A stretch of 64,000 nucleotides of DNA, from positions 868,001-932,000 of the forward strand of contig JAHREC010000030.1 of assembly GCA_020081605.1 (NCBI GenBank), read 5' to 3'. The stretch comes from Albifimbria verrucaria (taxonomy: Eukaryota > Ascomycota > Sordariomycetes > Hypocreales > Stachybotryaceae). Below the pieces are notes generated by a model. The model saw only the letters and a list, made by a program, of their open reading frames with translations. It did no database searches and had not been told where the DNA came from. Both the position numbers and the translations under genes were made by a program. The first letter of the stretch is position 1, and each line of letters starts with the position of its first letter. Below are positions 1 through 9,600 of the stretch, one piece after another.

Positions 1-1761
1 GACCTGTTGGCCATCCTCAATCCATGAACTCAACGCATCGAATAGCCCTGCATATTGGAGTAAAATGTGGTCGGCGTGTTCTTCTCTCTTTTTAGAGATG
101 CTTGAACTATCCAATCTTCCAAGGCTTGAAAACCTGTCGCTTTCTTGTCAGGAAACCCATGCCAAGGGTTCTTCTTCAAAGGCCGCGCTGCGCCTTGCTT
201 GATACTGGGAGAACACTAAGCTGCGATGGCTGCAGACCGTCTTTGCTTCGATAAACTTTAGCCCGAACTGTGTCAAATACCTGTTGGAACTTTTGTCTAT
301 CCGCTTGGCTGCGTGCTTGTACACAGGCGCTGATGCATTGTGCCTCAAGATGCGTGCATTGCGCTCGCAACTGGAGCTGCTGTGACTTGAGAGCTTCTGC
401 GTCATTCTCCATATTGGAATCGCTGCCTCCGGAGCCATCATGATCATCATCGGATTCATTGTCGCTACCATATACGTCAGAGTCAGTGCCATCCAGCTTC
501 GTATCTAACATTCGGAGTTTTCTCTTCGTCGCGCTCAGTGTCTTCATCATCTGAGGAAATTCGGCAGAGATGTCCTCTGGTGCCCACTCATTTTCGACAA
601 AGGATCGCCAGTCCAGTTGGTCAATTTTCGTTATGACCACAGCTAGGCGCCCGTCCAATTTGGCGTCGGCCTCCAGGTCCAATATCTGATCTTCGCGTAG
701 CAGCTCAACTGCCGTCCGGTTATCTGCAGCTCGATCACAGGGTGTCACCACCATGGTTAGGTCAACTCGGTTGTAGTATTGTCGGGCAACCTGGGATCGA
801 GCCTCCAGGGCATCCGACTCGCCCGGCAGGTCAACGAGAACAATTCCTGGACGTAAGAGGGCACCTTGACGAAAATATCCACAATTTCAACGAGAGGCCA
901 TAACAGCCGTTGTGATTGATTGCCCGCACTGCCAATGTAAGGCTTGATGGACTTGAGAAATGCTGGGCCGGTTGCCGCCACAATTGTTTTGACCATGGGA
1001 GTCTGGTAGTTTGTGTTGAAGATTTCCGCCGAGTTGACACAGAGTTGCGTAATCTCCGAGACTGCGTTGTTGAGTCCGTAGCTACGAACCTCATCTGCTT
1101 CAAGTCCAGACCATCCGCAAATGACCTTCAACTGTTGTTGAAATCGCTGCTTTTCTGCCTGAACAACAGAGTCGAACTCATCCAATCCCGCAAGAGAGTT
1201 TTCGTCCTCAAAATCCTTGAACTCCTGGAAAAAGGCGTTCAACTCATGCTCCACTGTCTCCCTGTTTTTAAGCCGAATTGTGGCCCGAAAAGCCTCGTCA
1301 GGATCGGCGGACTTGTTGTATCGAAAGCAGCAAACAGCAGCGGTGCAAGCACCACTTTGGCTTGTGGGGGCTATATCAGATGTTTGCGACAGCAAAGCGT
1401 TGACCAAGGACGATTTGCCCATGCCACTGTCGCCGACGATGCCTGCCATGAATTCGAGGCCCTTGCGTTCCTTTTCAATCCCCTCTGCTCCTATGTCAGG
1501 ATTCAAAAAGAGATAAAAGTTGAGGAAAGACAGCTTACTGTAGACTGACACCCATGGCCCAAGACTCGTGGACTCAGGGTCGATGGATGACTCATTAAGC
1601 ATCTTGGAAATCTTCTTCAAACGCTTAGAGTACTCTGCTGCTGCTTTCTCTTTCGTCCTGATTCTACTATATTGGTCCAAACTCGGGTCCGAACCGCTCT
1701 GCTGGATCTCTTCCTGAGAGGTTCCATGGCCCATCTCCCCTACGAAGAGGGGCTGTTCCAT
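1..1761 (-). CDS. Dynamin/SLIP-GC-like large GTPase, partial (runs off left edge)
   Basis: A P-loop GTPase of the dynamin/GBP-like fold, resembling fungal relatives of nuclear GTPase SLIP-GC. The start chosen is the ATG at 1761 (MEQPLFVGEMG); open frame upstream of it lacks a better ATG. The G1/Walker A motif is GDSGMGKSSLVNALL near residue 110, G3 is DLPG (about 825-835), and a TKID-like G4 follows in VVITKIDQLDW near 625-650. An acidic Asp/Ser-rich insert lies near 410-510. The reading frame breaks at about 859-861, 184 and 90. At the first two, one more base in a C/G run (plus strand GGG and GG) rejoins conserved sequence. The C-terminus lies beyond position 1. The cellular role is unknown; fungal members are often linked to NLR-like or antiviral GTPases only by similarity. 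The family call is fairly firm, the subfamily less so. Confidence 0.7.
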
Positions 1762-2099
1762 AATGGGCTTCTCACGAAGTATGCATAAGAACAAGAATCG
1801 GAAAATCCAAATGGTGTAACGGAGTGCCTCGACGATAATAATGCAAGATATGTGCTTCGAGGTGGCAAGTCGGAACAGGAAATGCCGCGCGTGTTGCAAG
1901 AGTCAAGAAGAACCTGCGATGAATGGTTTGATTCAAAGCTTGGACACGAGTTAGCATGTATTGAAACGCAGATCAGTTGATGCAAACCAAAGTTGAGGCG
2001 CAACGGAAGAAAGCAGTAGCACGACTAAGCTTGGGGCCTTGTAGTCGAAGGCAACGAGTTGGCGTAAAGACGACACCCAAGAATCTGTCAGGTAGGCCC

Positions 2100-2720
2100 A
2101 ATAGATAGCGATGAGGTCTGAAGGGAAGAGGAATGCCTCGTGGCAAGCGACAAGCGAAGAGTGTGGTGAAAGAAGCAGTGGAAGAAGTAGGTTTGTAAAA
2201 GAGATAAGCCAAGGAAATATATGGCGGAGATGAAAGGTGCTTAGGTGAAGAAAAGGTAGAAGGTGTGTAAGAGAGAGGCAGACATTTAGAAGAAAGAGTG
2301 GTGAAGGTACAGAAGTGGTCAGGTGGGGAAACGGTGAGAGAGGCAAGCAGGTTTCCAAAGAGAGGTAAGAATAAGGGGGTGTAGGAGTGATGGCGGTGGA
2401 AGCAAAGTGCTGCGTATATGAGGAAAGGGTGAAGGGGCATGCAAAAGAGAGAGTAGGTTTGTAGAAGAGATGAATGTTTGGGGTATGTTATATGTTGGAG
2501 AGAGAGAGTGGTGGAGGTACGAAGTGGCCAAGTGAGAAGGTGATGAGAGGTAGGTACCTAATCAAGCGGGTCAATAAAAGAAATAAAACCTAAGGCGGAT
2601 GTGAGGGTTGAGTGGGAGTAGCGAAGATAGAAGTAAGAGATGCTTAGGTGAGGGAGAGGTGAATGCAGTTGAGAGAAATAAGTGTGTGAGAACGGTGGTG
2701 GAGGGAAAAGGCAGGTGTTG
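2100..2720. repeat. Purine-rich degenerate repeat tract
   Basis: The plus strand is strongly enriched in G and A, with recurring imperfect blocks. GTAGGTTTGTAAAAGAGAT at about 2186 recurs with one change at about 2453. A block beginning GTGGTGAAGGTAC at about 2298 recurs as GTGGTGGAGGTAC at about 2508. GTGCTTAGGTGA-type and ATGCTTAGGTGA-type words occur near 2238 and 2640. The spacing is uneven (about 210-270 bp), so these are decayed tandem copies. The long open frames on the minus strand here are a by-product of the pyrimidine bias and look like no protein. Confidence 0.55.
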
Positions 2721-3402
2721 ACCAGGTGCCGCCTTGTGGTGTTCGACGAGAGAATTGTGTTTTGAAGTCATATATAGAGAACGCTTTTCCTCCTTGGTGC
2801 CGAGGATAAAAGCCCTTTGTGCTCCGGAGGAATTCCAGTTATATGAGCTGCTGGTCGTGAATGCACATCTTACTGCATAACAGCCATTGGACCAACATCT
2901 ACTATCCTGGCAATGATAGCTCAGGCGACTAGCCTGACTATTAATAGACTCAAACCTTTAAACCTGAATACAGCGGTCGTATACGTCGGGGTCGTTACGG
3001 GTATCGGGTGCGAATAGAACGCATGATGGGCACAAATGAGATGCCAAACGACGAGTGTAACTGAGTACCTGTAAAACTTAGTCAGTGGACCGACGCATTA
3101 TTCGACCCCGAGTCCTATGATATCCAAAAGGCCCGCTATTTTCCTGCTGAAAAGAGTGAGCTTTAAGGCAGCTGAGATTTCATGATACCAACTATCCAGC
3201 TGCTACCGCCTGATGGTGACAACAATACCCAACCAAGCAGCCCAGTCACTCACACATGAACGAGCACGGCAATGAAGGAGACAAAACAGTTCATATGCAA
3301 AGTCTAGCTACATGTAATATCCTGGAGTCGGTGGATCTTGTCCATACTACGCTCCCTTCTATCTAAACTGTGGTTCGTCTTTATTTCCTACATAGACCGC
3401 CC
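2721..3402. other. Gene-free stretch
   Basis: Between the purine-rich tract and the 3' end of the thioesterase gene I see no convincing coding frame, tRNA or repeat. The 3' untranslated region of the thioesterase gene probably occupies its right end. Confidence 0.4.
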
Positions 3403-4248
3403 CTACTCCTCAGAGCTTGCATACCTAGCCAACTTATCCAAAGCTAGCTTCACGGCTCTGGAGGTGCCTGTGATCCTCTTGTCGTGGAAAAGGTCAAAAT
3501 GGTGGCCCTGCACGTTGATGACGTCGTTAAACATATCCGCATCGTGCATGTCCCAGCCAAGGGTCCTTTCCTGCCTGTACGTATCCAACATGCTAAGCTT
3601 TCCACTGTTTGACGGAACGCATTCAGTTGCGCGGAGCAGAATCGTCCGTGGCCGCGACCTGCTGAACCCTTCGGGAATTTTCCAGAATCGCAGCATTCGC
3701 CTAGCTTCGGCCATGGCTTGTTGTGAGAGTAACTGGTTCTTCCTTCTGCCATCGTGAGGATCCAGTATGGGCTGCATCCCCAGTGTGTGAAATGGATCAG
3801 AGTCGTCAAGTTCAAAAGGCCCATCTGATCTGAAAGGGTAGACGCTGTCGATCATCAGGATGCCAACGATACGGATATTGGGATCCAGCTCTAACTCGTC
3901 AAAGATCTGCAAGCTCAACATCCCACCAAGACTCCAGCCGCCGATAATGATGTCCACGCTACCATCGGGATTCTTCTGGGCAGGGAAATCGGGTCGAGAT
4001 ACTTCAGTTCTGATGAAGCTAGCGTAGAGCAAAGCCATCTCAGGTAGGCCGCCTGCAAAAACATCACCTGTTTCGAAGTGAGGGTTCTGGATCCCGTAGA
4101 TGCAGCGCTGCAACGGATGAAGGCAGTGGTAGGAGAAAACAGTGCCGCCACCATCATGAATGAGGAACGCTGGTGTCGTAGCGCAAGTGTGAGTCTCATG
4201 CCTGGCCCAATCCTCCGACTGGACGAGGTCGACATTTGGTACAGCCAT
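3403..4248 (-). CDS. Stand-alone thioesterase (PKS/NRPS-type, alpha/beta hydrolase)
   Basis: A single uninterrupted frame of 281 codons. The start is the ATG at 4248 (MAVPNVDLVQ); the frame is open further 5' but has no better ATG. It is an alpha/beta-hydrolase of the thioesterase family found at the ends of polyketide and peptide synthetases. The nucleophile elbow is GWSLGG (Ser about residue 108), an acidic residue follows in LMIDSVYP, and the catalytic His is in GHHFDLF near residue 250. The N-terminal FLIHDGGGTVFSY loop is the oxyanion-side strand typical of the family. No synthase lies next to it in the window, so it is either a free-standing type II thioesterase or the last piece of a lost synthase. 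Its substrate cannot be deduced. Unlike most neighbours it has no frame break. Confidence 0.75.
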   Translation of the reverse strand: MAVPNVDLVQSEDWARHETHTCATTPAFLIHDGGGTVFSYHCLHPLQRCIYGIQNPHFETGDVFAGGLPEMALLYASFIRTEVSRPDFPAQKNPDGSVDIIIGGWSLGGMLSLQIFDELELDPNIRIVGILMIDSVYPFRSDGPFELDDSDPFHTLGMQPILDPHDGRRKNQLLSQQAMAEARRMLRFWKIPEGFSRSRPRTILLRATECVPSNSGKLSMLDTYRQERTLGWDMHDADMFNDVINVQGHHFDLFHDKRITGTSRAVKLALDKLARYASSEE

Positions 4249-4764
4249 CCCTGGCAATGAATTTTCGACCGATTGCGGACCGGCACTCTTGATGACAGGG
4301 GATTAAGTGAGGGAGGCGGTAGCGGTAATAAGCAGCCACAGGTGTGACACGAATATGCACAACCTCTACAGGCAAGTCTCAGACAGCAGCAGTCCTGAAT
4401 GTTTGCACGATCTGAAGCCTTGGCAGAAACTATGGCATAACCACGGTCCCGACAGTTCCGTTCAACGGATATTGTAAGGCCTAACGTTTATCGACAAGTT
4501 TCTGCGTGCTGTCAGGAGAAAGCCCACGGTAATAATCCACCAGTGCGTTCCAATTCTTAGGAATGAACACTGAATGACCAATCGCACCCCTGTCATTGCA
4601 AGCAGGATTATCTCAGGCCAAGACATGATTGTGTCGGTCAACCGGGCTGGCCCCACTACCGTAGAGGAGAGCGCAAATCTTCGGCGACATTCGGCGTTGG
4701 CGATGGCTTGCGAATGAGCATAAACGAAAGCCTAGGCCAGATCGTCAGGCAAATGATGCTGCAT
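4249..4764. other. Intergenic, probable thioesterase promoter
   Basis: About 0.5 kb between the thioesterase start and the 3' end of the next minus-strand gene. No coding frame, tRNA or clear repeat is seen. Confidence 0.4.
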
Positions 4765-5978
4765 CTAGGGCTTGGTAGTATTGGAATCCGGAGGTGATAG
4801 ATAACCCTGAAGCCGCCACAGCAGGAGGTGCAGCTGCATCATGCCTGGACGAGGCCACTGCTTGAGCACGATGATCTCATTGTCGCGGAATATGTCAGAA
4901 GCAGCCTGGAGCCTCGCGACCTCGTCCTCTCCAAGAAGCCAACGCAAGTTGTGCACCGGCATTTTCTTTCCGTAGCTGGCCTCTTCCACGTCGTACGTCG
5001 CGTACTTAGTTGCTGCGTCGTCCTGCTGTGGCACCCACAGCACACAGCCTCGTAGCTTCACATCTTTAATCGCATTCCACGTTTGGCACGGCTCGACGAA
5101 CATGTGCTTAGTTTCCTCGTCCCTAGTACTCCGGCGAATCAGCTCGTCGACAGCAGAGCCCCTCATCATTTTCAGCAGCAGGTCGCCCATGTCCTTTCTG
5201 TAAGTGGCTCTCAGTAAGTCTGGTGCGGCTGCCATTCCGTTTCGCATGAGGAACAAGCCTCCTGCTGGTTTCTTGCTTCTCCCTATAGAATCAATAAAGT
5301 CTTTCTGGCACAGTGTATAGCCCGTCACGGGTGATGGCCGCCGCCGGTGCTGTTCTTGTATTCCTGCCTCGTCGCTCTTTTCTTCGCTAGCGACAGCATT
5401 AGGGTCTCCTTCTTGTTTGTTCGCGGTCGAATCAGGCTTTTGGGGAAAGGCAAAGGATAAAGGACCTGGGGCGACCCAGGGCTGCCCTGTCGCGGGATGC
5501 TGAACCGACTCGAAGTCTTGAAGGAAATATCGCGGTAGACGAGCTGTGGTATTCGCGGACCATCGTATGGGGGTTGCCAGTGCACGGGCTACTAAACATC
5601 AGCAATCGACTCAAGCATGATATAGACGCATAGGGTGTTCCATACCAAAAGGATTGTTGGCGAGTTTTGTTCTGAACCTCCCTGATGGCTTGGAAGGCAA
5701 GTCTTTCTTCTGCCGCCTCCGTGCTTTCATCCACTGCGGATCGAACAGAGGGAGATGGGCAAGTCTCCCACAGCTGTGGAAATGGTCTTTGCGTCTGCAT
5801 TGAGCCGAAGCGCTCTGCCGTACTCATCGTCGCCGAGACCAGCTTGGACCTTCTGCTCCAAAGCCTCAGTTGTCAATTTGCTTTTATCATAGGACCTCCA
5901 TCGCTGCGACTGCGATCCCAGGCCGGTGAGCTTCGGGACGCTTCTGACGGCCGTAGATCGGTTCATTGCCTGTCGCAT
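4765..5978 (-). CDS. Conserved-looking mitochondrial protein of unknown function
   Basis: Start at the ATG at 5978 (MRQAMNRSTAVRSV). The first 30 residues are rich in Arg, Ser and Thr and lack acidic residues, as in a mitochondrial presequence. One intron is inferred at 5589-5645 (GTATGG...TAG, 57 bp); it joins NNPF to ARALATPIRW. One frame break lies near 5740, where DLPIS must continue as PLFDPQWMKARRRQKKDL. The second exon reads through LPRYFLQDFESVQHP, a Lys/Glu linker and VTGYTLCQKDFIDSIG, and ends in LQGYLSPPDSNTTKP. The build (basic N-terminus, 'Pxx Gly-Pro' linker, compact C-terminal half) recalls fungal mitochondrial translation or assembly proteins, but I do not recognise the family and assign no function. 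It is divergent to clpP with a 0.33 kb spacer. Confidence 0.6.
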
Positions 5979-6306
5979 GCTCGTAATGGCACTGGTCTGC
6001 GCATTAAGAAATTCTGGAGGTAGCTGAACCAGTCTTGAAGTTTTATGTCAATCCAACTTACAAGGTCCCTTTATCTTATCAGCTTAGAGCGGAAAGGTAC
6101 CCATGTCGCCTTAATCGGCGTCATAATGTATCTTATGTAAGGAAGGTACCCTCCAAGCCGGTCATTGAAGCGTCAGATTGAAGTACAGAACGGCCAAGTA
6201 CTGAAGGTATGTACTTCAGCCAGCCAGATAAGCTACCTTGAAGCTCAGCTTCGGCTCCAGTGACCTACGCAGCGTCTTCGCATCAACATCAACCACCCAC
6301 ATCGCG
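5979..6306. promoter_or_regulatory. Divergent promoter region, unknown mitochondrial gene / clpP
   Basis: A 328 bp spacer between two genes transcribed away from each other, both with apparent mitochondrial presequences. No TATA box or defined operator could be assigned. It contains the word GGTACC more than once (6097 and 6147 region). Confidence 0.35.
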
Positions 6307-7280
6307 ATGCTTCGACCACGGATTGCGTCGGCCCTACGGAGGGCATCGCCCAGGCAACTACGGTCCTTCGGGATCACCAGCAGGTCATTGTCTCTCCCTA
6401 TCAAGGACTACATTCCCATGCCCTACATTGAAGAGACCTCGGTGAGCGACGAGAGCTGTCTCGCTTGTGAGGCGCCGTGAAGCTAAGAGGAACAGGCCGC
6501 CGGAAGGAAAACATGTGCGCAATCTTGCAACTGTCCGATCGATTGATCTGAAGCTCACAGATAGCAGGGGACATCTTCTCCAAGCTTCTTCAGGTAAGGC
6601 AACAAGCATAACCAGCAGAGGGCTTGTCATTGACCTCGGCGCTTAGGAACGCATCATCTGCCTCAATGGTGAAGTCAATGATTACATGTCAGCCTCTATT
6701 GTAGCGCAATTGCTATGGCTCGAGTCCGACACCCCAGATAAGCCCATTACGATGTACATCAACTCCCCAGGTGGCTCTGTGACATCCGGTATGCTCGCTT
6801 ATCCAAGAGTCGTCGCGTGGACTTACATTGCGACATAGGAATGGCTATTTACGACACGATGCGATACATAAAATCACCTGTTTCAACCATTTGCGTCGGC
6901 GGAGCGGCTTCCATGGCAGCGATCCTCCTAGCTGGCGGCGAGGCCGGTAAACGATACGCACTCCCCACAGCTCCATCATGATTCACCAACCCCTTGGTGG
7001 TACCTCGGGACAGGCGTCAGATATCCTCATTTATGCGACCCAGATCCAGCGGGTGCGCGAGCAGGCGAACAAGATAATGCAGTATCACCTAAACAAGGCC
7101 AAGGGCTACGACAGGTACAGCCTTGAGGAGGTTAACGACATGATGGAAAGAGATAAGCATCTTACGGCTGAAGAGGCCAAGGAGCTGGGCGTGATTGATG
7201 AGATCTTGACGCGGAGAAGTGAGAAGGATGATGCAGAGGAGAAGAAGGACAACACTGCAGGAGAGTCACCAAAAGCATGA
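6307..7280 (+). CDS. clpP: Mitochondrial ATP-dependent Clp protease, proteolytic subunit
   Basis: ClpP is the serine peptidase of the mitochondrial matrix ClpXP complex. Start at the ATG at 6307 ([15 protein letters not shown]), an Arg-rich presequence. Four exons are inferred: 6307-6466, a 26 bp exon 6568-6593 (DIFSKLLQ), 6647-6788 and 6839-7280. The junctions give in-frame TGG-GAC and GGA-ATG codons. The body matches the family closely: [33 protein letters not shown], catalytic Ser in GGAASMAA and catalytic His in the HQPLGG segment. The last residue of the triad should lie in the [13 protein letters not shown] region. One frame break occurs at the CCCC run 6963-6966, just before the HQP motif; one more C rejoins the frame. 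The C-terminal tail is Lys/Glu-rich. Confidence 0.9.
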
Positions 7281-7755
7281 TGTGGGCTTTAGCATTTAGA
7301 CTCGTATCTGCAGAATTGTCGAATACAACAATGTTTTTTAAGCATTTTCTAGTTCAGGTGCATGCTACACTACTAACAGATTAGCTTAGCAAATGTGCAT
7401 ACACACATGAAGCCATGTATCGACATATGGGTTAAATCGCAGCAAGCCTCATCAAGGTATCAACACTCGGTCCGAACCACGAGCGCTCTCCAAAAAGTTA
7501 GAGCCTCATGATTACGCAACACGAAATAAACCAAAGTATCTGAAATTAATGTATTGAGCAGATTGGTATCTAACACTGACGTGCAGCCGCCATGAAGCCC
7601 TAGGGCTCTTCATAATACAGATATTCAGCCTTGAGTATAAACACCCTTTCAGAAAAGAAACCCCATATGCTCCTGGCAATGCGTAAACGTAGACACAGGT
7701 AGAAATTCGCCCTGGTCTCATCCCAACTTTTCTTTTTCCACCAGCCCTTACTCCT
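7281..7755. other. Convergent 3' region
   Basis: Between the 3' ends of clpP (plus) and the acyltransferase (minus). AT-rich, presumably the two 3' untranslated regions. No further feature is seen. Confidence 0.4.
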
Positions 7756-8812
7756 CTACTTCTTAGAGCGAAGAGCAGTGACAAAAGCCTCCTTGTCCTT
7801 CATGGTCAGACCGACACGCTTGACTCTGCTCAGCCGAGCAAGAGCCTCGCCAATCCGGTCCAGGACACGCTGCTCGTCGCTAGAAATGGTCGCGTCATTA
7901 GAGCTGCGACTTCGTAAGTCACCGGTCCCATCTAGAGCTGTCGATATGCCGTTGGTTTGCGCAGCTGATGTATTGATTTGGCCTTCTGCCACACGAACAC
8001 GGATGCAAATCGTAGGTCGAGAGAGCAACGCCCATAGGAAGGTAAGCCATCGACCAGGGACAGGCGTTGTGACGTCAGACGGCGAGTAGCGAATGCTCAC
8101 GGGGAAGACATGGACGTCGGGAGGGCACTGAAGCACGGAGGGGCTGAAAGGCAGGATAGCCTTGCCGTTGGTGGTACCACATTCCGGGAACACTGCAATG
8201 ACTCTGTCCGGGTACTCCCGCAGCAGATCCTTGATATCGACCAGTTTGGCATTCGGCGGCGGGCCCGTCTTGACCGGAGCGAGAGCCATCATGACGGCGC
8301 GAAGCAAGCCGATGCGCTGCAAGCCCCTGGTACCAGGATAGGATACCGTGAAGACGGGGTCGAAGATGGCGGCGAGGTAGACGGCGTCGATAGGGCTCGT
8401 AAAGTTGGCCGCAATGACAGAGCCTGGGTGAGGGAAGCGTTCGCGCGGTTGATCGGCCAGGGTGCCTCGCTTCACGCCGTCAAGCTGCAGGTCCACCCAC
8501 CAGATGCCCGGATGGCCATCATGCCCCAGAGGGCGACTTTGCGGGCGATCACGGGAAGAGGGAGGTGGTGAAAGACCAGGAAGTAGCTGATGGCATAGGT
8601 GAGGAAGAATGGTAGGCGGAAGAAGAAGAGGAAGCCATGGAGGAAAATGGAAAACGCAGAGCGGGACGTCGTGACAGGGAGGAATGGCGCAATGCCAGTA
8701 GCTGGTGATGGTAGCGAGCAAAGGTCAGCATGCGCCGTTGCTGGCGGCTCTGTCACGAGCTGAGAGGAGGGAACGGCTTACCGCGATCGCGAAACTGACT
8801 GTACTTCTCCAT
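7756..8812 (-). CDS. LOA1/VPS66-like lysophosphatidic acid acyltransferase
   Basis: Start at the ATG at 8812 (MEKYSQFRDR). The first exon is only 31 bp (8782-8812); the intron is 8702-8781 and rejoins as ATGIAPFLPVTT. One or two hydrophobic membrane spans follow (FLHGFLFFFRLPFFLTYAISYFLVF, about residues 25-50). The PlsC-type acyltransferase region then shows ANFTSPIDAVYLAAIFDP in place of the NHxSxxD box and VFPECGTTNGKAILPFSP for the FPEG box, a pattern I associate with yeast Loa1 (Vps66), which acylates lysophosphatidic acid at the ER and lipid droplets. The first box has Asn-Phe-Thr instead of His, which matters for assigning activity. One frame break at 8507-8511 (CCC/GG) separates WGMMAI from GIWWVDLQLDG. 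The Ser-rich stretch near 7930-7990 is a likely disordered insert. Confidence 0.78.
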
Positions 8813-9600
8813 GATGCGCCACCAGCTAGTGAGTTCCGGAGTGCAGCAGCAGGATAGATAAGAAATATAAGAGTATCACAGGGTGGTGTGTTGTAGCAAA
8901 CGCCCTAGCGAAACATTGAAAAGGACAGATACAAGCCCCACGGGGTGACGGATGAGAGCCCACAAGAGGTGAAAATGCCCAAGCTGTTCCAGGTCTCTGG
9001 CTCGTGAGAGTCGATTCCAGCGGAAGGGCAGCCAATAAATGCTCGTTGATTAGAGGGGCGATATCAACCCTTGAGGGGGCTTGGATTGTGCTTCGATAAT
9101 CTGGGGCATGAGAGAGTCTCGCCTCAGAACGTCATGAGACTCTGGCTGACATGTGAAGTGGCTGACTAAGGGCATGAGGTTGCCTCGAGCAAGCCAAGCG
9201 TGTGCCCCGGGTCGGATGAGTCAGCAGGCCTGTTGCATCTGTGTACTACAGTATCGGCATCATATCAATGGTTGGTGCGTTGCCTGGACAACACCATCGT
9301 GTCCCACCCTCCATCAGCTTGACTGCAGGTTAGGTAAACAACAGCCATGGCCTTTCGGCAATCTGCAATTGCAATATCTCCACCCCCAGCGACAACGCCT
9401 TACTAGTCCTCCACCGTTTCGCATCGGACGAGACAAACACATGCCGTGCTGGCGCTCTGTCGCTTCACATTCGCTATCCTTTTCCGTCTAGCAACTGTTC
9501 CAAGCCATTTTCTTGCAGCACGCCTTCCACGCGCACCAGCGGAGCTTTGCTCCTGATTTTTGTTCCTGTATTCTTGCGACGTGCATCTGATATCAAAACC
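8813..9600. other. Divergent intergenic region, acyltransferase / kinesin
   Basis: About 0.8 kb between two genes transcribed away from each other. Pyrimidine-rich stretches lie directly upstream of the kinesin ATG. No coding frame is supported. Confidence 0.4.

Noticed and set aside
1951..2771. Long minus-strand frames of 60-155 codons
   Set aside because: They arise from the pyrimidine-rich minus strand of the repeat tract; the translation is Ser/Leu/Pro/His low complexity in several frames at once.
8110..8571. A 153-codon plus-strand frame over the acyltransferase
   Set aside because: Shadow of the minus-strand gene, no protein features.
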